This document shows, piece by piece, positions 10,401 to 18,803 of a stretch of 64,000 nt of DNA; within the stretch, counting starts at the first letter, position 1, and each line of letters starts with the position of its first letter. The translations under genes were made by a program, and so were the position numbers. The DNA comes from Caldilineaceae bacterium (GTDB lineage: Bacteria > Chloroflexota > Anaerolineae > Caldilineales > Caldilineaceae), in contig JALHQH010000024.1 in the NCBI GenBank assembly GCA_022842065.1, forward strand, positions 113,615-177,614. Reading direction: 5' to 3'. The notes under the pieces are model-generated. The model made no database searches and was not told where the DNA came from. It worked only from the letters and a program-made list of their open reading frames with translations.

Positions 10401-11108
10401 CGCGAGACACGCGCCAGGCTCGGCCGGCTCACCAATGTCAACCCTGAGGCCCTGCGTGAATATGAGGAAGCGGCCGAACGCCAGCTTTTTCTTGCCAACC
10501 AGTCTGCGGATCTGGAAGGGGCAATTGCGGATATGCGGCGGGTGATCAAGGAATTGGATCTTTTAATGGAGAGTGCGCTGCAACGCACCTTTGCCGCGGT
10601 TGCCGAACAGTTTGTGCACTTTTTCCAGCGTCTCTTCAATGGCGGTACAGCCCAATTGGTGCTGACCACCCCAGAAGATATCACCAATACGGGGATTGAA
10701 ATTATCGCGCGCCCGCCCGGTAAACGGCCTCAGAGCCTGGCCCTGCTTTCGGGTGGCGAACGGACCTTGGCCGCTTGTGCGTTGATCTTTGCCATCTTAC
10801 GCGTCAGCCCTACCCCCTTTTGTGTGCTGGATGAAGTGGATGCGGCGCTGGATGAAGCGAATGTGGATCGCTTCCGGCTGACGGTTGAATCACTGAGTGA
10901 CAACACCCAATTCATCATTGTCACGCATAACCGGCGGACCCTGGAAGGGGCGAGCGCGATCTATGGGGTAACGATGGGTAACGACGGCATCAGTCGCGTG
11001 ATCAGCCTGCGACTGGATGGTGATCAGATCGTCCACCGCAATGCCGATGAACGCCAGCCCCAGGATGCAGCCGAACTACAAAAGATTGAGGAACTGGTGA
11101 AGATGTAG
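7422..11108 (+). CDS. smc: chromosome segregation protein SMC
   Basis: A 1228-residue SMC ATPase that compacts and segregates the chromosome, usually with ScpA/ScpB. Walker A GPNGSGKS is at 31-38 and the Q-loop region follows. Two long Gln/Glu/Ala-rich coiled coils flank a Gly-rich hinge around residues 520-690. The ABC signature LSGGE is at 1109-1113 and Walker B VLDEVD ends at D1137-E1138. The ATG at 7422 starts the canonical [15 protein letters not shown]. An upstream extension in the same frame overlaps the preceding gene and is rejected. There is no strong Shine-Dalgarno, so translational coupling is likely. scpAB are not in the window. Confidence 0.96.
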   Translation: MFIKRVVAQGFKTFAKRTEFIFETGITAVVGPNGSGKSNIVDAVRWCLGEQSFSLLRSKKTSDVIFSGSDKRARLGMAEVTLTLDNSQGQVPLAFTEIEITRRAYRDGDNEYLLNGKRVRLQDITDLLAHTGLSKRTYAVIGQGLIDRVLNLAPEERRTLFEEAAGITGYQHKRTTTLNRLAATQQNLTRVHDILAELTPRLKYLHRQAERAREYERIAADLRSMLRDWYGYRWHTTLRTLEEQGRVEADLRNIVTKRQQALTLIETGLATGRTEQAALRSQLADLQQISTIRQQAMAQSSREIAVANERLHQLQTRYAEAEQELATLHAERQTLDERSTELVAARAAAQALVTERQAAVSAAQGAVDARQQERTVLQQEVDRARRSLQQQQTQRIEVTSRQRQYSERIAATEQELDKQRAVQAEAAAEATKAVETLARVEGELSSLEATLATTRTKLTTLQATLRQRQSELETAATVRQSAVRVVDRLQTRLDLLKRLHDEGAGYASGVRAVLQAGSGRDAARLQGILGAVASLIQVPAQLDKAIETALGGALQNIVTTSWAETQAAIDFLKQNGRGRATFLPLDRLHVPSAISAPRAPGLLGNAADLVTYEPRAADAILQLLNRVWIGEDLPAGRRALDNYRNSLRPTLVTLDGEIIRPGGAVTGGNDANRRDDSILARERELRELPAQVATAEAQLQAEQNRYAELQQLIVGIRQEVSATELQLGELVRQERQLQQNVEGLRRQLDRAQQSLRWHDQQQAERTALLTTLTNERAALTAQFQTIQTAESTAQAQLTTAESAVEQAGTNELLQALADLRGAAAEAQAHLRNQQTLIETQERNLQRLAQQSQARQEQTARLQAEITALQERLAELTTVEAQLRSQIDLLRTQIEPLEHKLQQIDQTQSHSEEKLRATQQALRKDESNWNNARLQLQRTEDALHQLQHEIEQDLGLVLVEQSDSLAYQPPLPWDAVVEQLPVLESVPEGFAEEVRETRARLGRLTNVNPEALREYEEAAERQLFLANQSADLEGAIADMRRVIKELDLLMESALQRTFAAVAEQFVHFFQRLFNGGTAQLVLTTPEDITNTGIEIIARPPGKRPQSLALLSGGERTLAACALIFAILRVSPTPFCVLDEVDAALDEANVDRFRLTVESLSDNTQFIIVTHNRRTLEGASAIYGVTMGNDGISRVISLRLDGDQIVHRNADERQPQDAAELQKIEELVKM

Positions 11109-11114
11109 TGCTTT

Positions 11115-11186
11115 TATCCTCGCGGTCGTCATCAATTAACATTTTTCCAGGAATAAAAATGTTAATTGATGACGACCGCGAGGATA
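11115..11186. repeat. perfect 32-bp inverted repeat with 8-base loop
   Basis: Arms at 11115-11146 and 11155-11186 match base for base, with loop CCAGGAAT. It lies between the convergent ends of smc and rnc. The arm contains ATTAACATTTTT, so A/T runs flank the loop, not the foot. It may act as a two-way terminator, but its length and perfection also fit a recent palindromic insertion. Confidence 0.85.
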
Positions 11187-11206
11187 GTGTGCAGGGCTGC
11201 CCAATT

Positions 11207-12040
11207 TTATGTAGTGGCTTCAGCCGTACCGGCTGGCAAAGAGGCATCATCGGCCGGCTTTTCGCGCAGGGACGAGGCAGCATCAGACTTTTCAATATTG
11301 AAACGTACTTCCAGTTCTGGGTTAGGAATGTACTCAGGGGCAGGCAGCCCAAGGCTGTGCAAGGCCATCGCCGCCGCCGCTTGGGTCGCTTCCGCTTTGC
11401 TGCGCCCCTTGCCCACCCCATAGATCTTGCCTTTGATCATCACTTGCATCACAAAGACACGATCATGATCAGGCCCGTGGCTCTCCGCTTCTTTATAGCG
11501 GGGTGTGGACTTTAGCTCCCGTTGCACCCACTCCTGGATCCGGCTTTTGGCATCCTTATCAAGGGCCGAGCCTTCAATAACCATCAATTCGTAATTGACG
11601 ATCGGCAAGAGGAAATCGCGTACAGCTTGCACCCCTTGATCAAGATAAAGGGCACCAACTAGCGCTTCGAAGACGGCACAAAGGGTGGCCTGGCGGGTGC
11701 GCCCCCCGCTCTCTTCTTCGCCATTGCCCAGCCAAAGATACTCACCCAGACGCAGATTTTCGGCCAGGCGCGCAAGCGTCTCGCGCTTCACCAGCGCGGC
11801 GCGCAAATTTGTCAAGGGGCCTTCTTGATAGGTGGGGAAGCGGGCATAGAGCGTTTCGCTGACCACGAAGCCGAGCACCGAATCGCCCAGAAATTCCAGC
11901 CGCTCATTATCAGCTAGATCAGTCTCTTCCATCACTTCATTGAGGTAGCTACGGTGAATAAAGGCACGCTGTAACAGTACCAGATCAAGAAACTTCACAC
12001 TTAGCGTGCTCTGTAATTTGGCGATTTCCGCACCTACCAT
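11207..12040 (-). CDS. rnc: ribonuclease III
   Basis: A 277-residue RNase III that processes rRNA and other double-stranded RNA. The signature NERLEFLGDSVL lies around residues 45-56 and carries the catalytic Glu/Asp. A second acidic metal site is in CAVFEALVGALYLD. A double-stranded RNA-binding domain covers about residues 165-232 (KSRIQEWVQ to AAAAMALHSLG). The last 40 residues are an acidic/Ser-rich tail beyond the usual length. It faces smc in the common smc-rnc neighbourhood, but convergently here. Confidence 0.95.
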   Translation of the reverse strand: MVGAEIAKLQSTLSVKFLDLVLLQRAFIHRSYLNEVMEETDLADNERLEFLGDSVLGFVVSETLYARFPTYQEGPLTNLRAALVKRETLARLAENLRLGEYLWLGNGEEESGGRTRQATLCAVFEALVGALYLDQGVQAVRDFLLPIVNYELMVIEGSALDKDAKSRIQEWVQRELKSTPRYKEAESHGPDHDRVFVMQVMIKGKIYGVGKGRSKAEATQAAAAMALHSLGLPAPEYIPNPELEVRFNIEKSDAASSLREKPADDASLPAGTAEATT

Positions 12041-12078
12041 TCGATAGCCCCCTCTTCTCTGCTTAACTTAGTTTATTT

Positions 12079-12153
12079 TAGGACTTATGCAGCTACCAGT
12101 TGCTTCGCGCCCAATAGGCTCCCGCTCAGCCGCCGGTAGCTGCATAAGTCCTA
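12079..12153. repeat. palindromic element, 19-bp arms
   Basis: TAGGACTTATGCAGCTACC (12079-12097) is matched inverted at 12135-12153. The 37-base interior contains a GCTTCGCGCCCAA...GCTCAGCCG segment, related to the element at 25046-25138. It lies upstream of rnc and downstream of the threonine synthase gene. Confidence 0.75.
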
Positions 12154-12221
12154 TATTTGTAATAGGTGACTGACACGCAATGAGTGATCCCCACTAACTG
12201 GTGCCTGACATACCGTGGGAG

Positions 12222-13355
12222 TTAAATGCGCGGGGGGTTCTTTAGGCCATGCCCCGTCAACACAGCCACCACCCGCTCGTCAGCGCCAAAGCGATCGGCC
12301 AGTTTCTGAATGGCAATGGCCACGGTGGCACTGGTTGGCTCGACAAAAATGCCACGCTCGGCTAGTTGGCGATGCACCGTCAAGACCTCTTCATCTTCAA
12401 CCGCAAAGACAGTACCATTCGATTGCCGCACCGCGGCCAGTAAGGCACCGGCCCGCACAGGATAGCTGATCGCGATGCCATCAGCGCTAATCCGCTCAAT
12501 ACGTGGGCTCGACTCAATGCGATCGGTATCGCCATGAAAGGCATCAAACAGCGGTGTATATGGCTTGGCTTGTACCGCCACTAACCGTGGCAGCCGCTCA
12601 ATTACCCCCGCGGCAAAAAGATGTTGGAAGCCGCGCCAGATACCCAACAAAAGGCCGCCGTGGCCGGCAGGTGCCACCAGCCAATCCGGCGCGGTGCCCC
12701 CCAATTGTTCCCAGATCTCCCATGCGCAGGTCATTTGGCCCAGCAGAAAGGCGGGGTGCCAGGCATGCGACGCATAGGCGGTATCGCGCGAATGTTGCGT
12801 TGCGGCCTCTGCGGCGCGGGTCGCCATATCGCGTGGGCCGGGCACTTCCACCAGTTCAGCCCCATAGATTGCAATTTGCGCTTTCTTCGGTTCTGGGGCG
12901 CGTTCGGGGACATAGATAACGGCCCGCGCGCCAGCCCGCGCGGCATAACAAGCCAAGCTGGCACCAGCATTCCCACTGGAATCGTCGATCATTGTCTCCG
13001 CGCCCAATCCTGTCAGCCAGTTGACCATGACACTGACCCCACGGTCTTTGTAGCTACCGGTGGGCATCAACGCATCCATCTTCCAGTGAATATCGCGACC
13101 GGCCCACTGATCAATGATTAGCGGGGTCCAACCTTCGCCCAACGTGATGGGCTGATCCCGACCCGCAATGGGCAACATGGCCGCATAGCGCCAAAGGCCA
13201 GTGCGCTGGCTGTCAATCGCAGCCGGATCGAAGCGCGGAATCTCCTTATACTCAAGTGGTTGCGCCGTAACCGGACAGCGTAGAGGGCTCAATTCGGCCG
13301 CGATCCGAAAAGAACCACTTGGACAAAAAGCAATCAAGCCTGAACTATTGGGCAT
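12222..13355 (-). CDS. thrC: threonine synthase-like PLP enzyme
   Basis: A 377-residue fold-type II PLP enzyme, most like threonine synthase, which turns O-phosphohomoserine into threonine. The N terminus carries a short Cys-containing segment (LRCPVT...), then LGEGWTPL, the PLP lysine in PTGSYKDRG, the SSGNAGAS phosphate-site helix and the [10 protein letters not shown] glycine loop. The length suits the bacterial short form. I start at the ATG at 13355; a TTG one codon earlier is possible, and GGAAAGAG lies upstream on the minus strand. No hom or thrB is adjacent, so a different beta-elimination substrate cannot be excluded. Confidence 0.8.
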   Translation of the reverse strand: MPNSSGLIAFCPSGSFRIAAELSPLRCPVTAQPLEYKEIPRFDPAAIDSQRTGLWRYAAMLPIAGRDQPITLGEGWTPLIIDQWAGRDIHWKMDALMPTGSYKDRGVSVMVNWLTGLGAETMIDDSSGNAGASLACYAARAGARAVIYVPERAPEPKKAQIAIYGAELVEVPGPRDMATRAAEAATQHSRDTAYASHAWHPAFLLGQMTCAWEIWEQLGGTAPDWLVAPAGHGGLLLGIWRGFQHLFAAGVIERLPRLVAVQAKPYTPLFDAFHGDTDRIESSPRIERISADGIAISYPVRAGALLAAVRQSNGTVFAVEDEEVLTVHRQLAERGIFVEPTSATVAIAIQKLADRFGADERVVAVLTGHGLKNPPRI

Positions 13356-13566
13356 CAACAGAAGCTCTTTCCACAGACAAATTTACCTTATACGTTATAC
13401 GATGTATCGCATAGTTTAACCTGAAAGCGGGTTCTTTCGCAATTATACCTTGTGCTAGCGTGGCTGAGCAGCTTTTATTTGAAGCTACCTTCTAATTTTG
13501 TGTACCAGGGGCGGTTACAACTGTGGGAAAGAGACAAGCACACAAAAGACAAAATACCAACAGAAG

Positions 13567-13599
13567 AGAGACAAAAAACTAATAGAGCTATGCTATACT
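13567..13599 (+). promoter_or_regulatory. likely promoter of the thioredoxin gene
   Basis: An extended -10, TGCTATACT, ends at 13599, about 70 bases before the ATG. The -35 is poor (GAGACA at non-ideal spacing). The remaining 13356-13566 is AT-rich with no supported gene. Confidence 0.45.
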
Positions 13600-13669
13600 C
13601 TGTGGTAGATAATCAGGATTTTTACCACAACATTTAACCTGAAGCTACTGTTGAACAGAGAGGCAAAAG

Positions 13670-14377
13670 ATGGCGATTGACACAATTATTCATACAAATG
13701 ATCAGAGCATTGAGCGCGTGTTGCAGACCAAATTACCGCTTGTGCTTGCATTTTGGAGTTCGGCCCAACTATTACCGCCACTGATTGAAGCAACCTTGAG
13801 TCGCAGTGCCAGCCAGTACGCCAGCAAGCTCCTAATCGCGAAGGTGGATGGCAGCAGTGAAAGCAATTTGCGTCAACGCTATCAGGTGCAAGCGCTCCCC
13901 ACATTGGTCATGATCAAAAACGGCAAAGCAGAAACAGCCCTTAACGGGCAGATCACCAGCAGCGAACTACAGAGCTGGCTAGACTATCTGGCGATGGGGA
14001 GCGAACGACCGGTAGCGGCCGCACCCAAGAAGCCGGCACCAAACGCGCAGGCAAGTGGGCAGCCCATTACGTTGACTGATGACAACTTTGCCCAGATCAT
14101 TCAAAGTGAGCAGCCGGTGTTGGTTGACTTTTGGGCTCCTTGGTGTGGACCGTGCCGCATGGTAGCACCGACCGTAGAGCAGTTAGCCACTGAATTTCAG
14201 GGGCGCGCCGTGGTGGGCAAACTAAACGTCGACGAAAATGGCCGCACCGCGCAGCGTTATCAGATCATGGGGATTCCGGCCCTCTATATTTTCAAGCATG
14301 GGCAAGTGGTTGAACAGTTGGTTGGTGTCCAACCCGCCCAGATATTGCGCGAACGGCTTGCGCACCATGTGAATTAA
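13670..14377 (+). CDS. tandem thioredoxin-domain protein (one active site)
   Basis: A 235-residue protein with two thioredoxin folds. The second domain (about 128-235) has the classic WAPWCGPCRM redox site at C159/C162 and the cis-proline MGIPALYIF. The first domain (about 8-110) keeps the fold and a cis-Pro (QALPTLVMI), but the active site is replaced by FWSSAQLLPPL with no cysteines. It could therefore serve as a substrate-binding or dimerising module. An Ala/Pro/Lys linker joins them. AGAGAGG sits just upstream of the ATG. No signal peptide, so cytoplasmic. Confidence 0.88.
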   Translation: MAIDTIIHTNDQSIERVLQTKLPLVLAFWSSAQLLPPLIEATLSRSASQYASKLLIAKVDGSSESNLRQRYQVQALPTLVMIKNGKAETALNGQITSSELQSWLDYLAMGSERPVAAAPKKPAPNAQASGQPITLTDDNFAQIIQSEQPVLVDFWAPWCGPCRMVAPTVEQLATEFQGRAVVGKLNVDENGRTAQRYQIMGIPALYIFKHGQVVEQLVGVQPAQILRERLAHHVN

Positions 14378-14408
14378 CGGTCAGCCACCAGCAGCAAAGG
14401 AGAACCGC

Positions 14409-14633
14409 ATGTTCGGTGAACTAGGCCGCACACTCATGATTTTAGGTGCAGTGCTTTTTGTCGTGGGGTTGGCGTTGACTTATGCCGGGCGCATTCCGTG
14501 GCTAGGAAATTTGCCCGGCGATGTGGCGATTGAGCGGACGAACTTTCGGCTCTATGCACCATTTGGCACGATGATTGTCGTCAGTATTGTGCTGACACTG
14601 CTCCTAAATTTAGTCGCGCGCTTATTTCGTTAA
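14409..14633 (+). CDS. DUF2905 family small membrane protein
   Basis: A 74-residue protein with two membrane helices (about 8-26 and 51-70) and the family core GRIPWLGNLPGDV followed by a short amphipathic piece. Members are widespread small membrane proteins of unknown function. AAAGGAGA precedes the ATG, and it starts 32 bases after the thioredoxin gene, so it is probably in the same transcript. Confidence 0.85.
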   Translation: MFGELGRTLMILGAVLFVVGLALTYAGRIPWLGNLPGDVAIERTNFRLYAPFGTMIVVSIVLTLLLNLVARLFR

Positions 14634-14647
14634 GCCACCGTTCGTGG

Positions 14648-14698
14648 TATAATTAGCACAAATTCATTCAACCGATAGACGCGGGTAGCCCCGCGTCT
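14648..14698 (+). promoter_or_regulatory. candidate promoter -10 and leader hairpin before ftsY
   Basis: TATAAT at 14648-14653 has no clear -35 partner. It is followed by a 9-bp GC-rich hairpin (14677-14685 with 14690-14698). The T run after the hairpin is weak, so this may be a leader structure or a weak terminator for the upstream pair. Confidence 0.35.
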
Positions 14699-14860
14699 TC
14701 GTTTGTCAGGCGAGTAGATTAAAAATTCATTCTGAAATTTGATGGTAGCGCTCCCCCACTACGCTAGCAAGCGAGATCAGGAGAGAGAATTTCAGGATAG
14801 CTAGCAGAATAGACACGAAGTGACAGTTGAAAGCGATAGCAGACAACAAGAGGTGTACGA

Positions 14861-15808
14861 TTGTTTAGACGACTGTTTGGCAAAGAAGAAAAATCCGAAG
14901 ATGATGTAAAGCTGGAAGCAAGCCTGCAAAAAACCCGTGCTGGCTTTCTGGGCCGGATCACCACGATTTTCCAAGAAAATGAGATTACAGCGGAGTTGTG
15001 GGAAGCGTTGGAAGAGGCACTGATCCGCGGCGATGTGGGCATGAGTGCAGCAACGCTCCTCGTCGACAAAACCCGCCAGCGTGTCGAACGCGAAAATGTT
15101 AAAGCCACCAGCAGAGCCTACCAGATTCTGAAAGAAGAGATGGTGCGCATGCTGCAGAGCGATGAGCCCCTGCATATTGACGAACCGCGCTTATTGACGG
15201 TCGTCTTAGTCGTAGGGGTCAATGGTTCGGGCAAGACGACCAGCATCGGCAAGATGGCCAATTGGTATAAGCAGCGTGGCCGCAAAGTCGTGATTGGGGC
15301 AGCGGACACCTTTCGCGCCGCCGCCATCGATCAGGTAAAAATCTGGGGTGAACGGGCCAAGGTTGACGTGATCGCCCATGCGCCCGGTGCCGATCCGGGG
15401 GCCGTAATCTTTGACGCGATTCGCGCCAGTCAAGAGAGTCGCGGGGCAGATCTGTTGATTGTGGACACCGCCGGTCGCTTGCAGACCAAATTTAATCTGA
15501 TGAAAGAGTTAGAAAAAATCAAGGCAGTCGCGGGCAAACAGGTGCACCGTGCCCCCCACGAAGTCTTGCTGGTGTTGGATGCCTCGACCGGCCAGAATGC
15601 GATTTCCCAGGCCAAAGCCTTTGGCGAAAGTGCCGGCGTCACTGGGATTGTGCTCACCAAGCTCGACGGCAGCAGCCGCGGCGGCGCGATTCTTAATATC
15701 AAACAGGAGCTGGGCGTACCGGTCCGCTTTGTGGGCACGGGGGAACAGATCGATGACTTTGCGCTGTTTGACCCGGTGGCCTTTGTGGATAGCTTGTTGC
15801 AAGATTGA
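14861..15808 (+). CDS. ftsY: signal recognition particle receptor FtsY
   Basis: A 315-residue SRP receptor GTPase that docks ribosome-SRP complexes at the membrane. The N terminus is a short basic [10 protein letters not shown] segment without the long acidic A domain, then the four-helix N domain. G1 GVNGSGKTT is at 119-127; [13 protein letters not shown] and TKLDG follow, and the end [12 protein letters not shown] is typical. The start is TTG at 14861 with AAGAGGTG upstream. The stop codon TGA lies inside a TTGAC word where the IS200/IS605-like relic begins. Confidence 0.95.
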   Translation: MFRRLFGKEEKSEDDVKLEASLQKTRAGFLGRITTIFQENEITAELWEALEEALIRGDVGMSAATLLVDKTRQRVERENVKATSRAYQILKEEMVRMLQSDEPLHIDEPRLLTVVLVVGVNGSGKTTSIGKMANWYKQRGRKVVIGAADTFRAAAIDQVKIWGERAKVDVIAHAPGADPGAVIFDAIRASQESRGADLLIVDTAGRLQTKFNLMKELEKIKAVAGKQVHRAPHEVLLVLDASTGQNAISQAKAFGESAGVTGIVLTKLDGSSRGGAILNIKQELGVPVRFVGTGEQIDDFALFDPVAFVDSLLQD

Positions 15809-15809
15809 C

Positions 15810-16190
15810 ATACTCCCCATGCCTAAAGGCAGGGGATTCTGGATTCAAACAGCAACAGCCCCTACAGAGGGTCTTACATTGCCTAGCCCAAGAGAAGATG
15901 CCCCTTCTCATACAGCAGTTTGTGTTCTTAAGTACGTTTCAAATTTTACGCGCTGGACTTCCCAGCGCAACGCTTTATTTGAAGTTTTCAAAGAGCTTAC
16001 ACAGAGGAGGATGTTACCCCGTCTCACTGTGGTGTACACTAATTGCAGCACAAATGTTCGATAAATTATGTTTCAATTGACTGACAATCGGGGTACTTGC
16101 AACAACGTCCTGCACCCAGAGGGTACCCGCAGCTTGCGCCCTTACATCCCCATAGTTAAAACCAGGGGCTTTACGGGCGTTTTAGAGTAA
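15810..16190. mobile_element. non-autonomous IS200/IS605-like relic
   Basis: About 380 bases bounded by two imperfect subterminal hairpins of the IS200/IS605 type: CTCCCCATGCCTAAAGGCAGGGGA at one end (15813-15836) and CCCCATAGTTAAAACCAGGGG (16148-16168) at the other. The left boundary follows TTGAC, a usual kind of target for these elements. No complete tnpA or tnpB is present; short open frames inside look like noise or remnants. The exact right end is uncertain. It separates ftsY from prfB. Confidence 0.6.
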
Positions 16191-16219
16191 TGAATCGTGT
16201 TTGTACAAAGGAGAATAGA

Positions 16220-17318
16220 ATGAACGAATTAGAAGTGCGTTTGCGCCAACTCGTTGAACGGGTCGATATTATCCGGGGGCGGCTTTGACGTCGATAACAA
16301 AGCCAGCACGTTAAAGGCATACGAGGCAGAATCCCAACAGCCTGAATTCTGGAATGATCAACAGCTAGCCCAGAAAAAGATGCAAGAAGCCAGCACCTTG
16401 CGCGAGGCGGTCGAAGTGTGGGATCGCGTGCAACGGCGCAGCAAGGATGCGTTGGAACTCTATGCGCTGGCAGCGGATGAGCCTGAGCTTTTGACCGAAC
16501 TAGCCGAGGAAGCCACGGCGCTGGAAGAAGAACTAGAAAAACGCGAAACCGCTTTGGCCTTGAGCGGCGAACATGACGCCGATGCCGCAATCTTTAGCAT
16601 CCACGCTGGTGCAGGTGGCACAGAAGCCCAAGATTGGACGCAGATGTTGCTGCGCATGTACTTGCGCTGGTCCGAGCGGCGCGGCTTCAAAACCACGATC
16701 ACCGACATGACAGAAGGTGAAGAAGCCGGCATTAAAAGCGTCACGGTGGAAGTAGATGGACCCTATGCCTATGGTTATTTGCGGGCCGAACGGGGTACGC
16801 ATCGCCTGGTACGGCTTAGTCCATTCGACTCGAACAATCGGCGCCACACCAGTTTTGCCAAGGTTGAAGTCATGCCCGTCATTGAGGAAGATATTGAGAT
16901 CGACATCAATCCAAATGATATCGAAATTGAGGTCTTTCTCAGCAGTGGCGCAGGCGGCCAGAATGTGCAGAAGAATCAGACCGCGGTCCGCATTCGTCAC
17001 CTGCCGACGGGGATCATCGTCACGTCTCAAAACGAACGGAGCCAGACCCAAAACCGGGAAACGGCCATGAAAGTGCTGCGTGGAAAACTTTATACCATTG
17101 CGCAGGAACAATTATTGGCCGAGAAGGCCCGGCTCCGGGGCCAAAATGTCGATGCAAACTTCGGCAGCCAGATCCGCAGTTATGTGTTGCATCCTTATCA
17201 GATGGTCAAAGATCTGCGCACCAATGCCGAAACCGGCAATACGACCGCCGTGCTCGACGGTGATATTGATCAATTTATCGAAGCCTGGCTCAAACAGCAG
17301 GTTGGTGAAATGGTCTAA
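16220..17318 (+). CDS. prfB: peptide chain release factor 2 (programmed +1 frameshift)
   Basis: RF2 ends translation at UGA and UAA codons. The gene is read as 16220-16285 then 16287-17318, giving 365 residues. The first 22 codons start at an ATG with AAAGGAG upstream and end in CTT before an in-frame TGA at 16286-16288; a +1 slip continues into the main frame. The SPF anticodon-like tripeptide is in RLSPFDSNNRR and the GGQ catalytic motif in SSGAGGQNVQK. Autoregulation follows: scarce RF2 leaves the TGA unread and favours the shift. A bidirectional terminator follows the stop. Confidence 0.96.
16274..16289 (+). promoter_or_regulatory. prfB +1 recoding site
   Basis: CGGGGGCGGCTTTGAC holds an SD-like GGGGG (16275-16279), three spacer bases, the slippery CTT at 16283-16285 and the TGA stop with the favourable following C. 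The spacing equals that of the well-known E. coli RF2 site. Confidence 0.95.
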
Positions 17319-17355
17319 AATAAGGTGCTGTCCGCGTCGGACAGCACCTTATTTT
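17317..17355. terminator. bidirectional terminator between prfB and the Thr-rich protein gene
   Basis: Perfect 18-bp arms (17317-17334 and 17338-17355) with a 3-base loop have A's at one foot and T's at the other, so it works on both strands. It begins at the last base of the prfB stop and overlaps the stop of the convergent gene. Confidence 0.9.
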
Positions 17356-18374
17356 GTAATTAAGGGTAGATAAAACCAATAGTCCATGCGCGGCACCTGA
17401 TCGTCAACTGGGCTGGGAAATGGGGTGCCAGGCATTGGCGTAAGGGCCAATGCCGCAAGACGCGTAGCTTCGACCTCCGCCGTTTTGGTTGGATCGGCAG
17501 GTTTCGTGGGCAGTGGTGGATCCGTTGGTTTAGGCGTATTAGTTGGTGCGGGCACATCGGTAGGTTTAGGTGTACTGCTCGGCAGTGGTGTATCGGTTGG
17601 TTTGGGTGTCGCACTGGGCTTGCTTGTACTGACCGCAGTTGGCGTCGGCACAGCGGTGATGGTTGCGGGTGTCGTTGTAGTTGCCGTTGCGGTGACGGTA
17701 GGCACCATCGTTGCAGTTGCCGTCGTTGACGGCAACTGGGTGGGCGTCAACGTTAATGTTGGCACTGCGGTCGGGTTGTTTGTCGGGGTCGCAGTGACAG
17801 TAGGTACCATCGTTGCAGTTGCCGTCGCTGACGGCAACTGGGTGGGCGTCAGCATTAATGTTGGCACCGCGGTCGGGCTGTTTGTCGGGATCGCGGTCAA
17901 GGTGGGTGTAAGAGTTGCCAATGGCGTAGCTGTGAAGGCAAAGGTCGCAGTCGGGCTTGCGGTCGCGGTAGCCGGAAGTAGGGTGGCCGGGAATTCAGTC
18001 GCGGTACGCGTTGGCGTCGGGAGAGGATGAATAATAATCGTTGGCGTTGGCGTGGCTGGCAGCACCGTGGCCGGTGGTGTATCGGTAGCGCTGGGTACGG
18101 CAGTTGGCGTAGCTGTCAGTGACGGCCCTGGTGTGCTGGTTGGCACAAAAGTGACGAAGGTTGGCACGACCAGTGCTTCATCCCTGGTGGCCGTACTGGT
18201 TGCCGTCCAAGTAATGGTGGCAGTCGCAGTCAGGGGCACGGTGAAGCCAGCGGCAATTGCCGGTGCAGGGCCAGGCATAGTCGACAAGGGAAGAGCAAAC
18301 GCAAAGGGTGAAAACAGCAAAATGCAGAGCGGTGTTGCCACCACCAGCATGAGCAGCCGAAAGCTTTTCAGCAT
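17349..18374 (-). CDS. secreted Thr/Pro-rich mucin-like protein with YLPLITK tail
   Basis: A 341-residue protein with a clear signal peptide (about residues 1-28, hydrophobic core LLMLVVATPLCILLF). About 260 residues follow, made almost entirely of Thr, Pro, Ala, Ser and Val, with near-repeated blocks such as VPTLTLTPTQLPS. Late blocks shift to Lys-containing PKPTDTPLP. Such regions are extended and often glycosylated or wall-spanning. The protein ends in DYWFYLPLITK, a hydrophobic-plus-basic tail like those I recall on many Chloroflexi secreted proteins, possibly a sorting signal. No enzymatic domain is present. Confidence 0.75.
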   Translation of the reverse strand: MLKSFRLLMLVVATPLCILLFSPFAFALPLSTMPGPAPAIAAGFTVPLTATATITWTATSTATRDEALVVPTFVTFVPTSTPGPSLTATPTAVPSATDTPPATVLPATPTPTIIIHPLPTPTRTATEFPATLLPATATASPTATFAFTATPLATLTPTLTAIPTNSPTAVPTLMLTPTQLPSATATATMVPTVTATPTNNPTAVPTLTLTPTQLPSTTATATMVPTVTATATTTTPATITAVPTPTAVSTSKPSATPKPTDTPLPSSTPKPTDVPAPTNTPKPTDPPLPTKPADPTKTAEVEATRLAALALTPMPGTPFPSPVDDQVPRMDYWFYLPLITK

Positions 18375-18550
18375 AGGATCCTCAATTTCAGCATGTGATA
18401 ACTTAAAGTGCGTGCTGTTTTGAAATCGAACCCAGTCCAGCCGCAGTTTAAGCTCTTAATATTACCTTGCTATCACCAAAATACTATCGGTAATTTCACG
18501 TAAATGTTGTGCACAAGCGCTGCGATTGTGTGATTTCGCACGATTAACAG

Positions 18551-18579
18551 TTGACAAGCAAGCCGTCCTTCGCTATACT
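18551..18579 (+). promoter_or_regulatory. sigma70-type promoter of the ilv operon
   Basis: TTGACA at 18551-18556, exactly 17 bases, then TATACT at 18574-18579. It is placed about 110 bases before the leader peptide start and gives a leader transcript of roughly 280 bases before the attenuator. Confidence 0.85.
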
Positions 18580-18695
18580 CCTACTAGGCTGTGCAGAATG
18601 CTGCGCACCCATTGTTCAAAGTGCTAGCTAAATCATAGTGCTGTTTATTCAGTAAACAATCAAGAGTTTACAATTTCATTACGTATATTTTCGCT

Positions 18696-18803
18696 ATGTT
18701 TAACATTTTCTCCAACTTTTCAGTTGTTGTACGCAGCCTTAGCGAGCTTCTGGTAGTAGTACTTATTAGCCAGAGGCTTATACTGGTTGGAGAAGAGCTG
18801 TAG
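18696..18803 (+). CDS. branched-chain leader peptide (ilv attenuator)
   Basis: A 35-codon frame from ATG 18696 to TAG 18801-18803. Seventeen of its residues are Ile, Leu or Val, with runs SVVVR (residues 9-13), LLVVVLI (18-24) and LILV (28-31). This is the hallmark of a leader whose translation senses charged branched-chain tRNAs. It lies between a strong promoter and an intrinsic terminator upstream of ilvB, and its last codons overlap the antiterminator arm. No clear Shine-Dalgarno precedes the ATG, which is the weak point. The frame stays open back to about 18639, so another start is possible. Confidence 0.75.
   Translation: MFNIFSNFSVVVRSLSELLVVVLISQRLILVGEEL

Noticed and set aside
7422..11108. 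Several antisense frames of 60-130 codons within smc, gltB and leu genes
   Set aside because: High-GC third positions open shadow frames; none has an RBS, domain or conserved composition.
11108..11515. Frame spanning the smc/rnc palindrome
   Set aside because: It is antisense to rnc and begins inside the inverted repeat.
15805..16080. 91-codon frame inside the IS200/IS605-like relic
   Set aside because: It starts in the terminal hairpin, overlaps the ftsY end, and has no transposase motif.
17425..18423. Val/Gly-rich frames opposite the Thr-rich secreted protein
   Set aside because: They mirror the Thr/Pro/Ala codons of the real gene; there is no RBS, and the minus-strand frame has a signal peptide.
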